This document shows positions 16,955 through 25,111 of a stretch of 64,000 nt of DNA, in pieces; positions within the stretch are counted from its first letter, which is position 1; each line of letters begins with the position of its first letter. Under the pieces are notes generated by a model. It did no database searches, was not told the DNA's origin, and saw only the letters and a list, made by a program, of their open reading frames with translations. Source of the DNA: an uncultured Verrucomicrobiales bacterium. GTDB lineage: Bacteria > Verrucomicrobiota > Verrucomicrobiia > Verrucomicrobiales > Akkermansiaceae. Location of the stretch: positions 124,001 through 188,000 of the forward strand of contig CALFVF010000001.1 of assembly GCA_937928735.1 (NCBI GenBank), in the 5' to 3' direction. The translations under genes and the position numbers were made by a program.

Positions 16955-17911
16955 ATGAAAAAACAGACACCACCATTCTGGCTAGTGCCGAATCTACTGA
17001 GCTTAGACGCTCCTGTAGTGGCAGTTGTCTGGATGTGGATGCTTGCTCACTCGATGCGTGTCGAGTATGTGGATACAGCCTCCTACGTTCTGCTGCCAGT
17101 CGCTGTGTGGGTGGTCTATGTGATGGATCGTATCCGTGATGTCAAAGCAGGGATACATCCTATCGAGGGCGAAATGCCCTGGCGCCATTCCTTTCACTGG
17201 AAGTATCGCCTTCCACTTACTGTTCTAGCATTCTTGACAGTCATCGGAGCACTCTACAGCTCTGTGGTGTATCTGCCAGTGGCTGTCCTCTCTGCAGGGG
17301 TGGTTGGTCTGTTTCTTGTCTCTCTCTACCGCATTGTGTCTAAGTTCCAAGTGCCTGATCAGGTGCCTTTTGGGAAAAACCTTATGGCAGGGCTGATCTT
17401 TGGTTTTGGCGTGGCAGTGCCCGTTGTCGTCCACTCGGGGATTATGCGCACTAGTCTCATAGAGGTCATTGGCGCGTACCGTAGTGGCGTGGCGAATGGG
17501 TCGGCCCTTCAGGGGCTCTTAGCTTCCATGGTGCAGGTCATTCAGATGGTTTTTGAGTGTGTGCTAGGCGTGTTTGATCATCCAATGGTGCTCTTTATGG
17601 CCTTGTTGTTTTTTTTAAATATCACAGCGATCGACTTGTGGGAGTCCTCGCGACGCACCGAGGATGTCGAGTCGAAGGCGACGCATGAAGTGACTTTGAC
17701 AATTGGCTTGATCTGTCTTGCGGGGCTGGTTGTCTTTTGGGCAGTTTTCCGTGCCGATGATTGGGCTAGACCATTTTGCTACGCAGTGATGACTTCCACT
17801 GCTCTCTTGCAGCTGATTAATCGAAATCGCTCGCGCTTTTCTGTTGATGCTCTGCGTGTGTTAGCAGATATTGCTCTACTCGTGCCTTTCCCCTTATTGT
17901 GGTTAGACTAA
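16955..17911 (+). CDS. UbiA-like polytopic membrane protein
   Basis: A 318-residue protein with about eight or nine membrane helices. Near the N-terminus 'LLSLDAPVVAVVW' resembles the entry of UbiA prenyltransferases, and 'VYVMDRIRDVK' (about residues 50-60) stands where these enzymes have their first Asp-rich, diphosphate-binding motif. The second motif is weaker ('ITAIDLWESSRRTED', about 226). If active it would attach a prenyl chain to an aromatic or other small acceptor, but the motifs are not complete enough to name a substrate. It is convergent with the exported helical protein gene at 17970. Confidence 0.6.
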   Translation: MKKQTPPFWLVPNLLSLDAPVVAVVWMWMLAHSMRVEYVDTASYVLLPVAVWVVYVMDRIRDVKAGIHPIEGEMPWRHSFHWKYRLPLTVLAFLTVIGALYSSVVYLPVAVLSAGVVGLFLVSLYRIVSKFQVPDQVPFGKNLMAGLIFGFGVAVPVVVHSGIMRTSLIEVIGAYRSGVANGSALQGLLASMVQVIQMVFECVLGVFDHPMVLFMALLFFLNITAIDLWESSRRTEDVESKATHEVTLTIGLICLAGLVVFWAVFRADDWARPFCYAVMTSTALLQLINRNRSRFSVDALRVLADIALLVPFPLLWLD

Positions 17912-17969
17912 CTAGAGAATACACGGCCTCATGCTGGTTTCTAGCACTGCATCTAAGTACCGCTGTCCT

Positions 17970-18941
17970 CTAGTGTGGTGGCATGCCGATGAGCTGAGAT
18001 CTGTATGAGTCCATCTGCTCTTCTGTGAGTATATCTTTAAATCGCCCTATTTTCTGCTCAGCGAATCCTTGATGCGTTCTACGCATCACCTGCAAGAGTT
18101 CTTCTCGATGAGCATCGTTTAGTGCTTCATTTCCAGCGAGGATCTCAGGGGTTAAGGATAGGCCTTGGAAGAGCTGGTCTTGATTTAACTCCGACCATAC
18201 CTCAATACCATAGGCTAAATTCTCTGTAGTGCCTGAGAGAATGTCTGTGGGATTAAAGTAGTCAGAGGGTTTTGTCTGAATGTCTTGCATTTCCTCGTGC
18301 AGGCGGGAGTAGATTGCATCCTTTTGCTCGTCACTAAGAGAAAGCTTCGTGTCTAATACGGTGAGGCTTTTCAGGGCAGAAGATTCAGAGGAGTTTTCTT
18401 TTTCTTTTGTTTTAAATGCTTCATAGATCAATTTTTGCTCATGAGATAATAAGGCATCAAGGTGGGTGTCCACATGTGTCATTGCGTGAATATCATAGAG
18501 CTCTTGGAGGCTAAAATGAGCTGTTAGCGGAATGCCTTCTTCGGTGTATTGTTTGACTCTCGTTACCATCTCTAGGTGAGTTTTGGCTTCAGAGTCTATG
18601 AATTGTGTCACACTTTCAATGATGTCGCTCTGTAATCCATCGGGAAAGGCGGCTTTGAGGCGGTTTAAGAATAAGCTAGTTCGTTGCTTTTTGAGGTAGA
18701 GGTACATGGAGCTTTTTGTGACATCTTCTTCGAGCTCAAGGGGGGTGGATTGAGTGTCAGATGCTGACTCCTGAATGCTTTGTACTACTTGTGAGTGAGC
18801 TGCTGTGGAGGAGGTGAGTGTTGGTGATTGAATGGGTTCTTTTGAATTTGGAGATGGTTGATTGCGAAAGGTAAAGAAGAAGAGACCGGCGAGGATAAGA
18901 CATAGGATGATGAAAGCGCGTAGTATGTGTGTTAGTTTCAT
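17970..18941 (-). CDS. exported helical protein with LTxxQ-like motifs, tandem paralogue 2
   Basis: A 323-residue protein with an N-terminal membrane anchor (about residues 6-24) and an otherwise soluble, helical, charged body. Three L-[ST]-x-x-Q motifs occur: 'LLSHEQKLIYEAF', 'LSLSDEQKDAIYSRL' and 'ILTEEQMDSYRSQL'. Such motifs mark the Spy/CpxP family of periplasmic chaperones and stress sensors, though overall size and order differ. The ATG at 18941 is 7 bases after the upstream paralogue's stop; a longer start at 18995 would overlap that gene and bury the anchor. The paralogue at 18949 shares motif order and spacing, so the pair arose by duplication. Function unknown. Confidence 0.75.
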   Translation of the reverse strand: MKLTHILRAFIILCLILAGLFFFTFRNQPSPNSKEPIQSPTLTSSTAAHSQVVQSIQESASDTQSTPLELEEDVTKSSMYLYLKKQRTSLFLNRLKAAFPDGLQSDIIESVTQFIDSEAKTHLEMVTRVKQYTEEGIPLTAHFSLQELYDIHAMTHVDTHLDALLSHEQKLIYEAFKTKEKENSSESSALKSLTVLDTKLSLSDEQKDAIYSRLHEEMQDIQTKPSDYFNPTDILSGTTENLAYGIEVWSELNQDQLFQGLSLTPEILAGNEALNDAHREELLQVMRRTHQGFAEQKIGRFKDILTEEQMDSYRSQLIGMPPH

Positions 18942-18948
18942 GTCGTTC

Positions 18949-19854
18949 TTAGAGAGAATGTTTGAGATGCGTTTTGTATATTTCGATTTGATCATCAGAT
19001 AGAATGCCTTTGAGTTTGTCTATCTTGTGCTCAATGTATGGTTTTGAGGTTTCCTCTAGATAATCGAGAGCTTCTTGTCCTTTGAGGTTCTGAAATGCAG
19101 CATCATTGATTGCGCCATTTTTGTTTTGTGCCGTCATCCAGCGCGCCAGTGTAAGGGATAATGATGTATCATGAAATGCATTGTTCACGAGTGCTTCGAG
19201 GTTGAAGAACTGGGCTGGTTCTTCAGCGATAGAAGTCGCTTCTTGATCAAATATCTGGTAAATAGCGTCCTTTTGCTCTTTTGAGAGGAGAAGGTGATTG
19301 GGTAGACTTGCCAGCTCAAGTAGAGAGTTGTTTTCAATCGCACGGTTCTTCGTAGATTCTCTAAATTCCTCGTAGTTCGCTAAATCCTGATCTGTGAGAA
19401 TAGACTCTATTTCATCACGGAAGCGATCTAGAGTGATTGTTTCAATAAGAATCTGTGTGTCACTGTTAGATAATGTTCCGTCGTAGTATTTTTTAAGAAG
19501 TCTCTTATGCTCAGCTATGTTTTTTGCTGCCAGTGCTTCGATTTTTTGTAGAGTTGTTTGATCCCAATGGAGCTTCGCTGTGGTGCGCGAGAGTTGGTCA
19601 TTAAGGTGTTTTTTAAAATGAGCTCCCTGAGTCTGATACAGGTGGGATGTCTTAGAGTGCTGTTGAGTCCTTGAAGCCTGTTGCCTGCGCGCTAGAGATT
19701 GATGAGAAGTGTCTCGTGTTGTGGTTTTCTTCTTTATTAGCCCTAGTGCTTCTTCTGGGTGTACTCGTTGTTCTTGTTTCACGTGTATTACCCATGCTGT
19801 TAGAAGAGTGATAATCGCACCGAGAAGGACTATTTTATAGGGAAAGGTGGGCAT
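18949..19854 (-). CDS. exported helical protein with LTxxQ-like motifs, tandem paralogue 1
   Basis: A 301-residue protein with one N-terminal hydrophobic helix (about residues 6-23), a basic Gln/Ser/Thr-rich linker (35-75) and a helical C-terminal body. Three LTxxQ-like motifs occur at about 150 ('ILTDQDLANYEEF'), 190 ('LLSKEQKDAIYQIF') and 285 ('ILSDDQIEIYKTHL'). The 'EQKDAIY' stretch is identical in the downstream paralogue. It probably faces the periplasm. Just 6 bases upstream of its ATG lie three perfect copies of an 8-base repeat, which could affect its expression. Known relatives of this motif respond to envelope stress; applying that here is inference. Confidence 0.75.
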   Translation of the reverse strand: MPTFPYKIVLLGAIITLLTAWVIHVKQEQRVHPEEALGLIKKKTTTRDTSHQSLARRQQASRTQQHSKTSHLYQTQGAHFKKHLNDQLSRTTAKLHWDQTTLQKIEALAAKNIAEHKRLLKKYYDGTLSNSDTQILIETITLDRFRDEIESILTDQDLANYEEFRESTKNRAIENNSLLELASLPNHLLLSKEQKDAIYQIFDQEATSIAEEPAQFFNLEALVNNAFHDTSLSLTLARWMTAQNKNGAINDAAFQNLKGQEALDYLEETSKPYIEHKIDKLKGILSDDQIEIYKTHLKHSL

Positions 19855-19860
19855 AGACGG

Positions 19861-19884
19861 ATGGGCTAATGGGCTAATGGGCTA
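19861..19884. repeat. three perfect tandem copies of an 8-base repeat
   Basis: The unit 'atgggcta' occurs three times in a row, ending 6 bases from the minus-strand ATG at 19854. It therefore lies in the ribosome-binding and 5'-untranslated region of that gene. A change in copy number would alter spacing of any upstream signal. Confidence 0.9.
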
Positions 19885-20177
19885 ACTTGTTCTCCTCAAA
19901 TTCTTATTGTATTGACTTATGGCGTATGAGTAGGTGCGTGAGAATTCGGCATAAACACAAGAATAGTATGGACTTCAGGCTAAGTGCTTTCTGGAGAAAT
20001 GTAAAGTTATCAACTATGAAAAGTTATATTCTTCATGGCTTCTTACTGTGTTTTCGTGGTGTGGGCGTATTGCGCTATTTGAGTCAAAATGGGCTGGAGG
20101 GGTAGTGTTTTGGCGGAAATGTGTAACGAGGTGTTGCCAAAACTGAGGCTTTCATTAACACTCTGGCCTCTATACCA
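19885..20177. other. intergenic region before the pyrophosphatase gene
   Basis: This divergent intergenic stretch holds no supported gene; a 72-residue ORF in it looks random. One hairpin, 20107-20114 pairing with 20136-20143 (8 bp, 21-base loop), lies 35 bases before the pyrophosphatase ATG and could be part of its leader. Promoters for both divergent units must lie here, but no clear -35/-10 pair was found. Confidence 0.5.
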
Positions 20178-21875
20178 ATGAGTGATTCATCAAACAGACC
20201 CGTCTATGTAGTTGGCCATAAAAACCCAGACACAGATGCTATTTGCGCAGCGATTGCTCAAGCCGAGTTTTTATCTCAAGTAGAAGGAACGAAAGCTGAG
20301 CCGATTCGTTGTGGCGAGATTCCAGAGAGAACGCAGTGGGTGCTGACTCAAGCTGGAGTGCAGGCACCTGAACTTGTGATGGATGTGAGAACTAAGGCGG
20401 AGGAAATCTGCCATCGTGGTGCTCTTCATGTCTGCGAGGCAGATACGTTCTTATCTGCCTACAATATCATGAGAGAGCACGAAGTTCGAGCAGTTCCCGT
20501 AGTTGGCACTTGCGGACAAGTGGTTGGAGTCTTGCGTTATCTGGATTTGCTAGAGCTGGTGATGCCCCAAAAAACGGGAACCTCTGCGGTGAAAGAATTC
20601 ATCGCATCCACCAGAAAGATTCTCGAAGTCATTGATGGTGAGAGTATAGGGGCTGATCTGCCTGAGGGCTATGAGGAGGAAGAGTTGGTCTTTTTTGTGG
20701 GAGCATCGAGTGAGGAATTCGTGCGCTTGCGACTAGACCGGGGGAGTGAACAGGGAGTCTCTGGTCGCCAAGTAGTGATTACTGGGGATCGTCCCGAGTT
20801 GCAGATGACAGCGATCGAGCATGGAGTAAAGGCTCTGGTTGTGACAGGTGGATTTCAAGTAGAGCAGAAGGTGATAGAGCTTGCCCTCAAGAAGGGGGTG
20901 ATTGTGATGTGCTGCACCTATGATACTGCGACAACTGTACAACTCGTGCGCTGTAGCCGAATGGTAAAGAACGCAGTGGAGAGGGGTTGTCATTATGTAG
21001 AGGCTTCTGAGGCAGTTTCTGAGCTGAGAGCGCGCCTCAGCCACAATAACCAGGATTTATTTCCAGTTGTCGAAGACGGGACTCGTAAACTCATTGGAGT
21101 CCTGACGAATTCTGACCTCATGGCGCCTGCGAAAACCAAGGTTGTGATGGTCGATCACAATGAGTTCTCCCAAGCAGTCAAAGGAATTGAAGAATCCAAT
21201 ATCATTGAAGTCATTGACCATCATAGACTTGGTGGTGATGTGGTATCGAGTGAGCCGATTCGCTTCCTCAATGAACCAGTGGGCTCTAGCTGCACTCTGA
21301 TCGCCAGAAAGTTCCGCCAGTCTGGGCGCACGCCGAGCAAAGGTGCTGCACTCTGCATGTGTGCCGGTCTGATTTCAGACACGCTGAATTTAACAAGTCC
21401 TACAACGACAGATCTGGATGGAGAGATGCTTGGCTGGCTCAGTGGCATTGCAGGGATAGAGCCTGCTCAATTTACCGCAGATTTCTTCGCCGTTGGTTCT
21501 CTACTTCTTACCGCAGAGGCGATGGATGCGATCACGACGGATCAAAAGCACTTTGAGGAAAATAGTCTCACGATTTCACAAATTGAAGAAATTTCACTAG
21601 AAGCATTTGATGAACGCCGCGATGACCTAGAGGCGGCACTCGTCGTACTGATGAAAAACTTGGATTGTGAGGTAGGGGCGGTGGTTGTCACAGATATCAC
21701 CAAGAAGTTTAGTAAACTCATCGTGAAGGGCCCCCCGAAAGTCCTCGAGAATATAGAGTGGACGAAGGTGGATGACAATGTCTGGGATGCGGAAGGAGTT
21801 GTGAGTCGCAAGAAGCAGATTCTTCCCGGAATGTGCCGAGCGATTTACAATAGCGTAGGAGGCTGCCTCACATGA
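20178..21875 (+). CDS. ppaC: manganese-dependent inorganic pyrophosphatase with CBS-DRTGG regulatory insert
   Basis: Family II (DHH) soluble pyrophosphatase, 565 residues, against about 310 for the unregulated form. The N-terminal 'VVGHKNPDTDAICAAIA' carries metal-binding His and Asp residues. A CBS domain (about 70-130), a DRTGG domain (about 175-250, 'ITGDRPELQ') and a second CBS domain (about 255-310, 'GVLTNSDLM') are inserted before the rest of the DHH domain ('VMVDHNEFSQ', 'EVIDHHRLGG') and the C-terminal DHHA2 domain. In known relatives the insert binds adenine nucleotides or diadenosine polyphosphates to control activity. The stop overlaps the proB start (ATGA), so translation of the two is coupled. 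Confidence 0.95.
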   Translation: MSDSSNRPVYVVGHKNPDTDAICAAIAQAEFLSQVEGTKAEPIRCGEIPERTQWVLTQAGVQAPELVMDVRTKAEEICHRGALHVCEADTFLSAYNIMREHEVRAVPVVGTCGQVVGVLRYLDLLELVMPQKTGTSAVKEFIASTRKILEVIDGESIGADLPEGYEEEELVFFVGASSEEFVRLRLDRGSEQGVSGRQVVITGDRPELQMTAIEHGVKALVVTGGFQVEQKVIELALKKGVIVMCCTYDTATTVQLVRCSRMVKNAVERGCHYVEASEAVSELRARLSHNNQDLFPVVEDGTRKLIGVLTNSDLMAPAKTKVVMVDHNEFSQAVKGIEESNIIEVIDHHRLGGDVVSSEPIRFLNEPVGSSCTLIARKFRQSGRTPSKGAALCMCAGLISDTLNLTSPTTTDLDGEMLGWLSGIAGIEPAQFTADFFAVGSLLLTAEAMDAITTDQKHFEENSLTISQIEEISLEAFDERRDDLEAALVVLMKNLDCEVGAVVVTDITKKFSKLIVKGPPKVLENIEWTKVDDNVWDAEGVVSRKKQILPGMCRAIYNSVGGCLT

Positions 21876-22633
21876 AGCCTCTTATTGTTGTTAAGGTTGG
21901 AACAGGGGTTCTAACACGTGAGTCTGACGGCCAGCTCGATGATCCGTCCTTAGCAGACTTGGTGAAAGCCCTTGCTGCTCTCATGGAGCGAGGGCAGCGC
22001 TGCATACTCGTGTCTAGTGGAGCTGTGGGTGCAGGGACATCCGCTCTGGGACTGAGAGAGTATCCTTCTGATGTACCCACTCGGCAGGCCTGTGCTGCTG
22101 TGGGACAGACACGGCTGATGCACGCCTATCAGAGCCTCTTTGCACCTTATGGTCTGGATGTCGCACAGGTACTACTGACACCAGAGGATTTAGAATCAGA
22201 GAGGCGCGTAGAGCGCTTAAATCAGACCTTCCAGCGTCTGGCCGAGGTGAAGGCAATCATTCCTATTGTGAATGAGAATGACTGCGTGGCTGTAGAAGAG
22301 TTGACCTTTGGGGATAATGACATGCTCTCTGCTAAGGTAGCGGCGATTGTATCTGCGGATCGTCTTGTATTATTCACTTCCGTAGATGGTCTAATGCCTC
22401 CAGAAGGAGGAGATTATATCGAAGTGGTAGAGGATGTTGAGGAGGTGTTAGATTTTGCCCATGGAGATAGTGGGAAATTTTCGATAGGTGGTATGAGCTC
22501 TAAGCTGCAGGCTGTGAAATTCGCAGTGGATGCAGGTATCGAGACAGTGATCGCGAATGGTCGCCATCCAGAGCGCCTCGCCCAGCTGAGCCAAGGAGAG
22601 GGAATAGGAACAATATTTAGAGCGAAAGCATAA
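21872..22633 (+). CDS. proB: glutamate 5-kinase (without PUA domain)
   Basis: Catalyses the first step of proline synthesis, ATP-dependent phosphorylation of glutamate. The 253-residue product is an amino acid kinase domain only: 'VVKVGTGVLT' at the start, 'LVSSGAVGAG' (about 50), 'PIVNENDCVAVEE' (about 130), 'FGDNDMLSAKVA' (about 150) and 'GGMSSKLQAVKFA' (about 207). The PUA domain of E. coli ProB (367 residues) is absent, as in many shorter bacterial forms. It overlaps the upstream pyrophosphatase by four bases and lies 6 bases before proA, so three genes form one operon. Confidence 0.95.
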   Translation: MKPLIVVKVGTGVLTRESDGQLDDPSLADLVKALAALMERGQRCILVSSGAVGAGTSALGLREYPSDVPTRQACAAVGQTRLMHAYQSLFAPYGLDVAQVLLTPEDLESERRVERLNQTFQRLAEVKAIIPIVNENDCVAVEELTFGDNDMLSAKVAAIVSADRLVLFTSVDGLMPPEGGDYIEVVEDVEEVLDFAHGDSGKFSIGGMSSKLQAVKFAVDAGIETVIANGRHPERLAQLSQGEGIGTIFRAKA

Positions 22634-22639
22634 AAAGGT

Positions 22640-23914
22640 ATGACGCAAGAGGAGATCAAAGAGCAGGTTTACACGATGGGTCGCCAAGCCAAGGCGGCAG
22701 CCCACGCGCTGAGTTTACTCAGTGCTCAGCAGAAGAATGAGATTCTACGTGCTATGGCGGCAGAGCTGAGAGCATGCCGTGCCAATATCGTGGAGGAAAA
22801 TGCCAAAGACATTACTGCGGGCGAGGAGCGAGGACTTGGAGTAGCGATGTTAGATCGCCTGCGCCTTGATGCAGCTCGTGTCGATGCCATTGCTGCTGGG
22901 ATCGAGAAGGTCGCTGATCTAGCAGACCCAGTGGGAGAAGAGCTGAGTTCATGGGTGAAGCCTGAGAACGGGATTCGTATTCAGCAAGTGAGAGTGCCCA
23001 TCGGGGTGATCGGTATCATCTATGAGAGCCGCCCCAATGTGACCTCAGATGCGGCTGTATTGTGCCTGAAATCAGGAAATGCGACGATTCTTAGAGGAGG
23101 CTCTGAGGCGATTTATTCCAATCGCGCTATAGCTGCAGCACTTCAAGCGGGTGGTCAAAAGGCAGGCCTGCCTGCAAATGCGATTCAGCTGATCCCCTTT
23201 ACCAATAGAGAATCTGTCGCTGTGATGGCTGGCATGGATCAATGGATGGATCTGATCATTCCACGGGGTGGGAAAGGTCTGATCGAGGCTGTTGTCTCCA
23301 TGGCACGGATGCCTGTGATTAAGCACTATGACGGGATTTGTCACATGTATGTGGATACTGCGGCAGACCTTGATATGGCAGTGAGTCTAGCCTTTGACTC
23401 GAAGACCCAAAAGCCCAGTGTCTGCAATGCCCTAGAGACTCTGTTAGTGCATGAAAGTATCGCCGCCGAGTTTTTGCCAAAAATGGCTGAGAAAATGGCT
23501 GAGAAAAACGTAGAATTGCGCGCGGATGCCTGTGGGTTAGAAATTCTAGGTTCACGTGCTCAAGCAGCTGCGGAGGAGGACTGGCATACAGAATACCTCG
23601 ATTATATTCTCTCTGTGAAAGTGGTCAAAAATCAGACAGAAGCGGCCGAGCATATCAATGCCTATGGCTCTGGTCACAGTGATTGTATCGTGACAGAGGA
23701 TGAAGCTGCTGCTGAGCAGTTTCTGCGCCAGATAGACTCAGCCTGTGTCTATCATAATGTCTCGACGCGCTTCAGTGACGGGGAAGAATTTGGCTTTGGA
23801 GCGGAGATCGGAATCTCCACAGATAAACTACACGCCCGCGGCCCAATGGCTCTGCGTGAGCTAACATCCTACCAGTACCGGATTCGTGGCGAAGGGCAGA
23901 TCAAAGGGAACTAA
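22640..23914 (+). CDS. proA: gamma-glutamyl phosphate reductase
   Basis: NADPH-dependent reduction of gamma-glutamyl phosphate to glutamate semialdehyde, the second step of proline synthesis. The 424-residue length is typical. Recognisable segments are 'VPIGVIGIIYESRPNVT' (about 115-131), 'NATILRGGSEAIYSN' (about 147), 'LIIPRGGKGL' (about 207), and the catalytic Cys region 'KPSVCNALETLLVH' (Cys near residue 259). 'AYGSGHSDCIVTE' (about 340) is also family-typical. Its TAA stop is shared with, or abuts, the left end of a MITE-like element. Confidence 0.97.
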   Translation: MTQEEIKEQVYTMGRQAKAAAHALSLLSAQQKNEILRAMAAELRACRANIVEENAKDITAGEERGLGVAMLDRLRLDAARVDAIAAGIEKVADLADPVGEELSSWVKPENGIRIQQVRVPIGVIGIIYESRPNVTSDAAVLCLKSGNATILRGGSEAIYSNRAIAAALQAGGQKAGLPANAIQLIPFTNRESVAVMAGMDQWMDLIIPRGGKGLIEAVVSMARMPVIKHYDGICHMYVDTAADLDMAVSLAFDSKTQKPSVCNALETLLVHESIAAEFLPKMAEKMAEKNVELRADACGLEILGSRAQAAAEEDWHTEYLDYILSVKVVKNQTEAAEHINAYGSGHSDCIVTEDEAAAEQFLRQIDSACVYHNVSTRFSDGEEFGFGAEIGISTDKLHARGPMALRELTSYQYRIRGEGQIKGN

Positions 23915-24078
23915 TACCAACTCAAAAAACTATCTGGTAGAATTCGCTAGATCTTTGACGAGATGCCATCGTTGTCACTCGTCGGAGATGCTCGCATCAC
24001 CGACGGGTTCCGCCTTGGTCTCCCACCAAATCTCTTCGCGCTTTCTACCAGTTAGTTTTCCTCATTGGTATAATACCA
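23912..24078. mobile_element. MITE-like element with imperfect terminal inverted repeats
   Basis: About 165 bases that encode no protein and have matching ends. The left end (23914-23941, beginning 'taccaactc') matches the reverse complement of the right end (24045-24071) at about 22 of 28 positions, including 'ctggtagaa' in both. Internal short palindromes ('catcgttgtcactcgtcgg' region, 23967-24005) suggest secondary structure. The left end coincides with the proA stop and 'taatacca' occurs at both outer edges (23912-23919 and 24071-24078), a possible duplication or part of the terminal sequence. No second copy was noticed in this window. Confidence 0.65.
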
Positions 24079-24437
24079 AGAAGGGGCTGAGCCTTATTGT
24101 CTCTCAAGTGCTGCTTGTACTCAGCATTGTGTTGAGTAGTCATTGTGCCTATCAGAACTATCCTGTGGAGCCTCTACCAGAAGATAGAGTCTTTCTGAAG
24201 GAAGGAGTGAAGACATTACTCCGGGAGGGTGATTACGTGGAACTCGAATATGTGGAGCGCCAGTTTATCCAAATTGAGCGCATCACCACCGATCAGATGG
24301 AAGTGCGCGTACTAGGAGAAGAGCCAGAATCAATCATCATTCCCGAGCAGGGTTACGCCCCGAATCTAGCGCTGAGAATGGTGCGTTTACGAGATGGCGA
24401 AGCTGTGGTGGTCATGCAGCATGACATACTGCTATAG
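23988..24437 (+). CDS. putative lipoprotein, 5' end altered by the MITE-like element
   Basis: The reliable part is from about 24080: a basic-hydrophobic signal 'KKGLSLIVSQ' onward, a cysteine in 'SSHCAYQNYP' that could be a lipid-modified Cys, and a 90-residue soluble domain with no recognised family but regular beta-like pattern. No ATG precedes the signal naturally. The frame is open leftward through the MITE-like element, where an ATG at 23988 would give a 149-residue product with about 35 element-derived residues. A GTG at 24108 inside the hydrophobic core is an alternative. The element may have replaced the original start codon, so expression is doubtful. Confidence 0.5.
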   Translation: MLASPTGSALVSHQISSRFLPVSFPHWYNTKKGLSLIVSQVLLVLSIVLSSHCAYQNYPVEPLPEDRVFLKEGVKTLLREGDYVELEYVERQFIQIERITTDQMEVRVLGEEPESIIIPEQGYAPNLALRMVRLRDGEAVVVMQHDILL

Positions 24438-24512
24438 AGGATTTGTTAGCCAATAACAAAAGAGAAGCCATATTATAGCTGCATTTCTTGCTAATGTTAT
24501 TAATCTACTGAG

Positions 24513-24893
24513 ATGAAGCCAATCTTAGTGATTAATGACGATAGTAAAATTCTGGGTGAACTAACGAGTATCCTTAGGGAAGGAAACTATTTTCATATAG
24601 CCGCATCGAGTGGAGAGCAGGCTCTAGAGCAGACATCTGGATATGATTTTGCACTAGTGATCCTTGATTTAAAGTTAGGGGATATGGATGGAGATCAGCT
24701 CTATGAGAAATTAATCGCTGCTGAGTCACACTACACCTTGCCAGTTGTGGCACTAGTGGATTCGCTGGATGGGAGTGAGGTAGATGTTGTGAATCGCTTG
24801 CTGCCTCAAGTTCAGGTGACTTTATTATCCAAGCCTCTGAAGCGAGAATGGCTTGATGACTTATTTGCAAAGTACGGTGAAAAGCGCGGCTAA
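24513..24893 (+). CDS. single-domain response regulator (receiver domain only)
   Basis: A 126-residue CheY-like receiver with no output domain. The acidic pair is D9-D10, the phospho-acceptor D52 in 'ALVILDLKLGD', and the conserved lysine K107 in 'LLSKPL'. The position normally held by Thr/Ser after the fourth strand is V82 ('VALVDS'), so the usual switch residue is missing. It must act by protein-protein contact. No histidine kinase is nearby. It is separated by 75 bases from the lipoprotein gene. Confidence 0.88.
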   Translation: MKPILVINDDSKILGELTSILREGNYFHIAASSGEQALEQTSGYDFALVILDLKLGDMDGDQLYEKLIAAESHYTLPVVALVDSLDGSEVDVVNRLLPQVQVTLLSKPLKREWLDDLFAKYGEKRG

Positions 24894-24916
24894 CAAGTCG
24901 TCATATCCAATAGTCC

Positions 24917-25007
24917 GTGCTCTGATCTGAGCACAAATAGGGAGAAGCGAAATTCTCCCGCAATGACTGCTGATTTATGGGTCTCGTAGTCAAGAGACGA
25001 GACCCAT
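24917..25007. terminator. cluster of three hairpins between response regulator and desaturase genes
   Basis: Three hairpins follow one another: 24917-24922 with 24929-24934 (6 bp), 24940-24946 with 24953-24959 (7 bp, 6-base loop), and 24977-24987 with 24997-25007 (11 bp perfect, 9-base loop). The convergent genes end at 24893 and 25095, so the last could stop transcription in either direction. None is followed by a good T-tract, so they may act as mRNA 3'-end protectors or Rho-type ends instead. Confidence 0.55.
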
Positions 25008-25060
25008 GGAATGGAGGAATGGATAGGGCTCAAGCGCTATCGTTTCAGCCGCGATCATTG

Positions 25061-25111
25061 CTATGACGCAATAACTGTTATGATGCGCTAACTGCTATGA
25101 CGCGATGGCGT
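25061..25111. repeat. three imperfect 17-base tandem repeats at the desaturase 3' end
   Basis: Units start at 25061, 25078 and 25095 with the pattern 'ctatgacgcaataactg', 'ttatgatgcgctaactg' and 'ctatgacgcgatggcg'. The third unit is the last codons and stop of the minus-strand desaturase gene, so the other two look like duplications of its 3' end lying beyond the stop. Confidence 0.7.

Noticed and set aside
16671-16958. A 95-residue ORF between the small lipoprotein and the UbiA-like gene
   Set aside because: It overlaps both neighbours and has no domain, signal or sensible composition.
19887-20105. A 72-residue ORF in the intergenic region before ppaC
   Set aside because: Random-looking composition and no context; the region is likely regulatory.
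23886-23987. N-terminal part of the lipoprotein frame overlapping proA
   Set aside because: It overlaps the proA 3' end and runs through a non-coding MITE-like element; the residues do not look like a protein.
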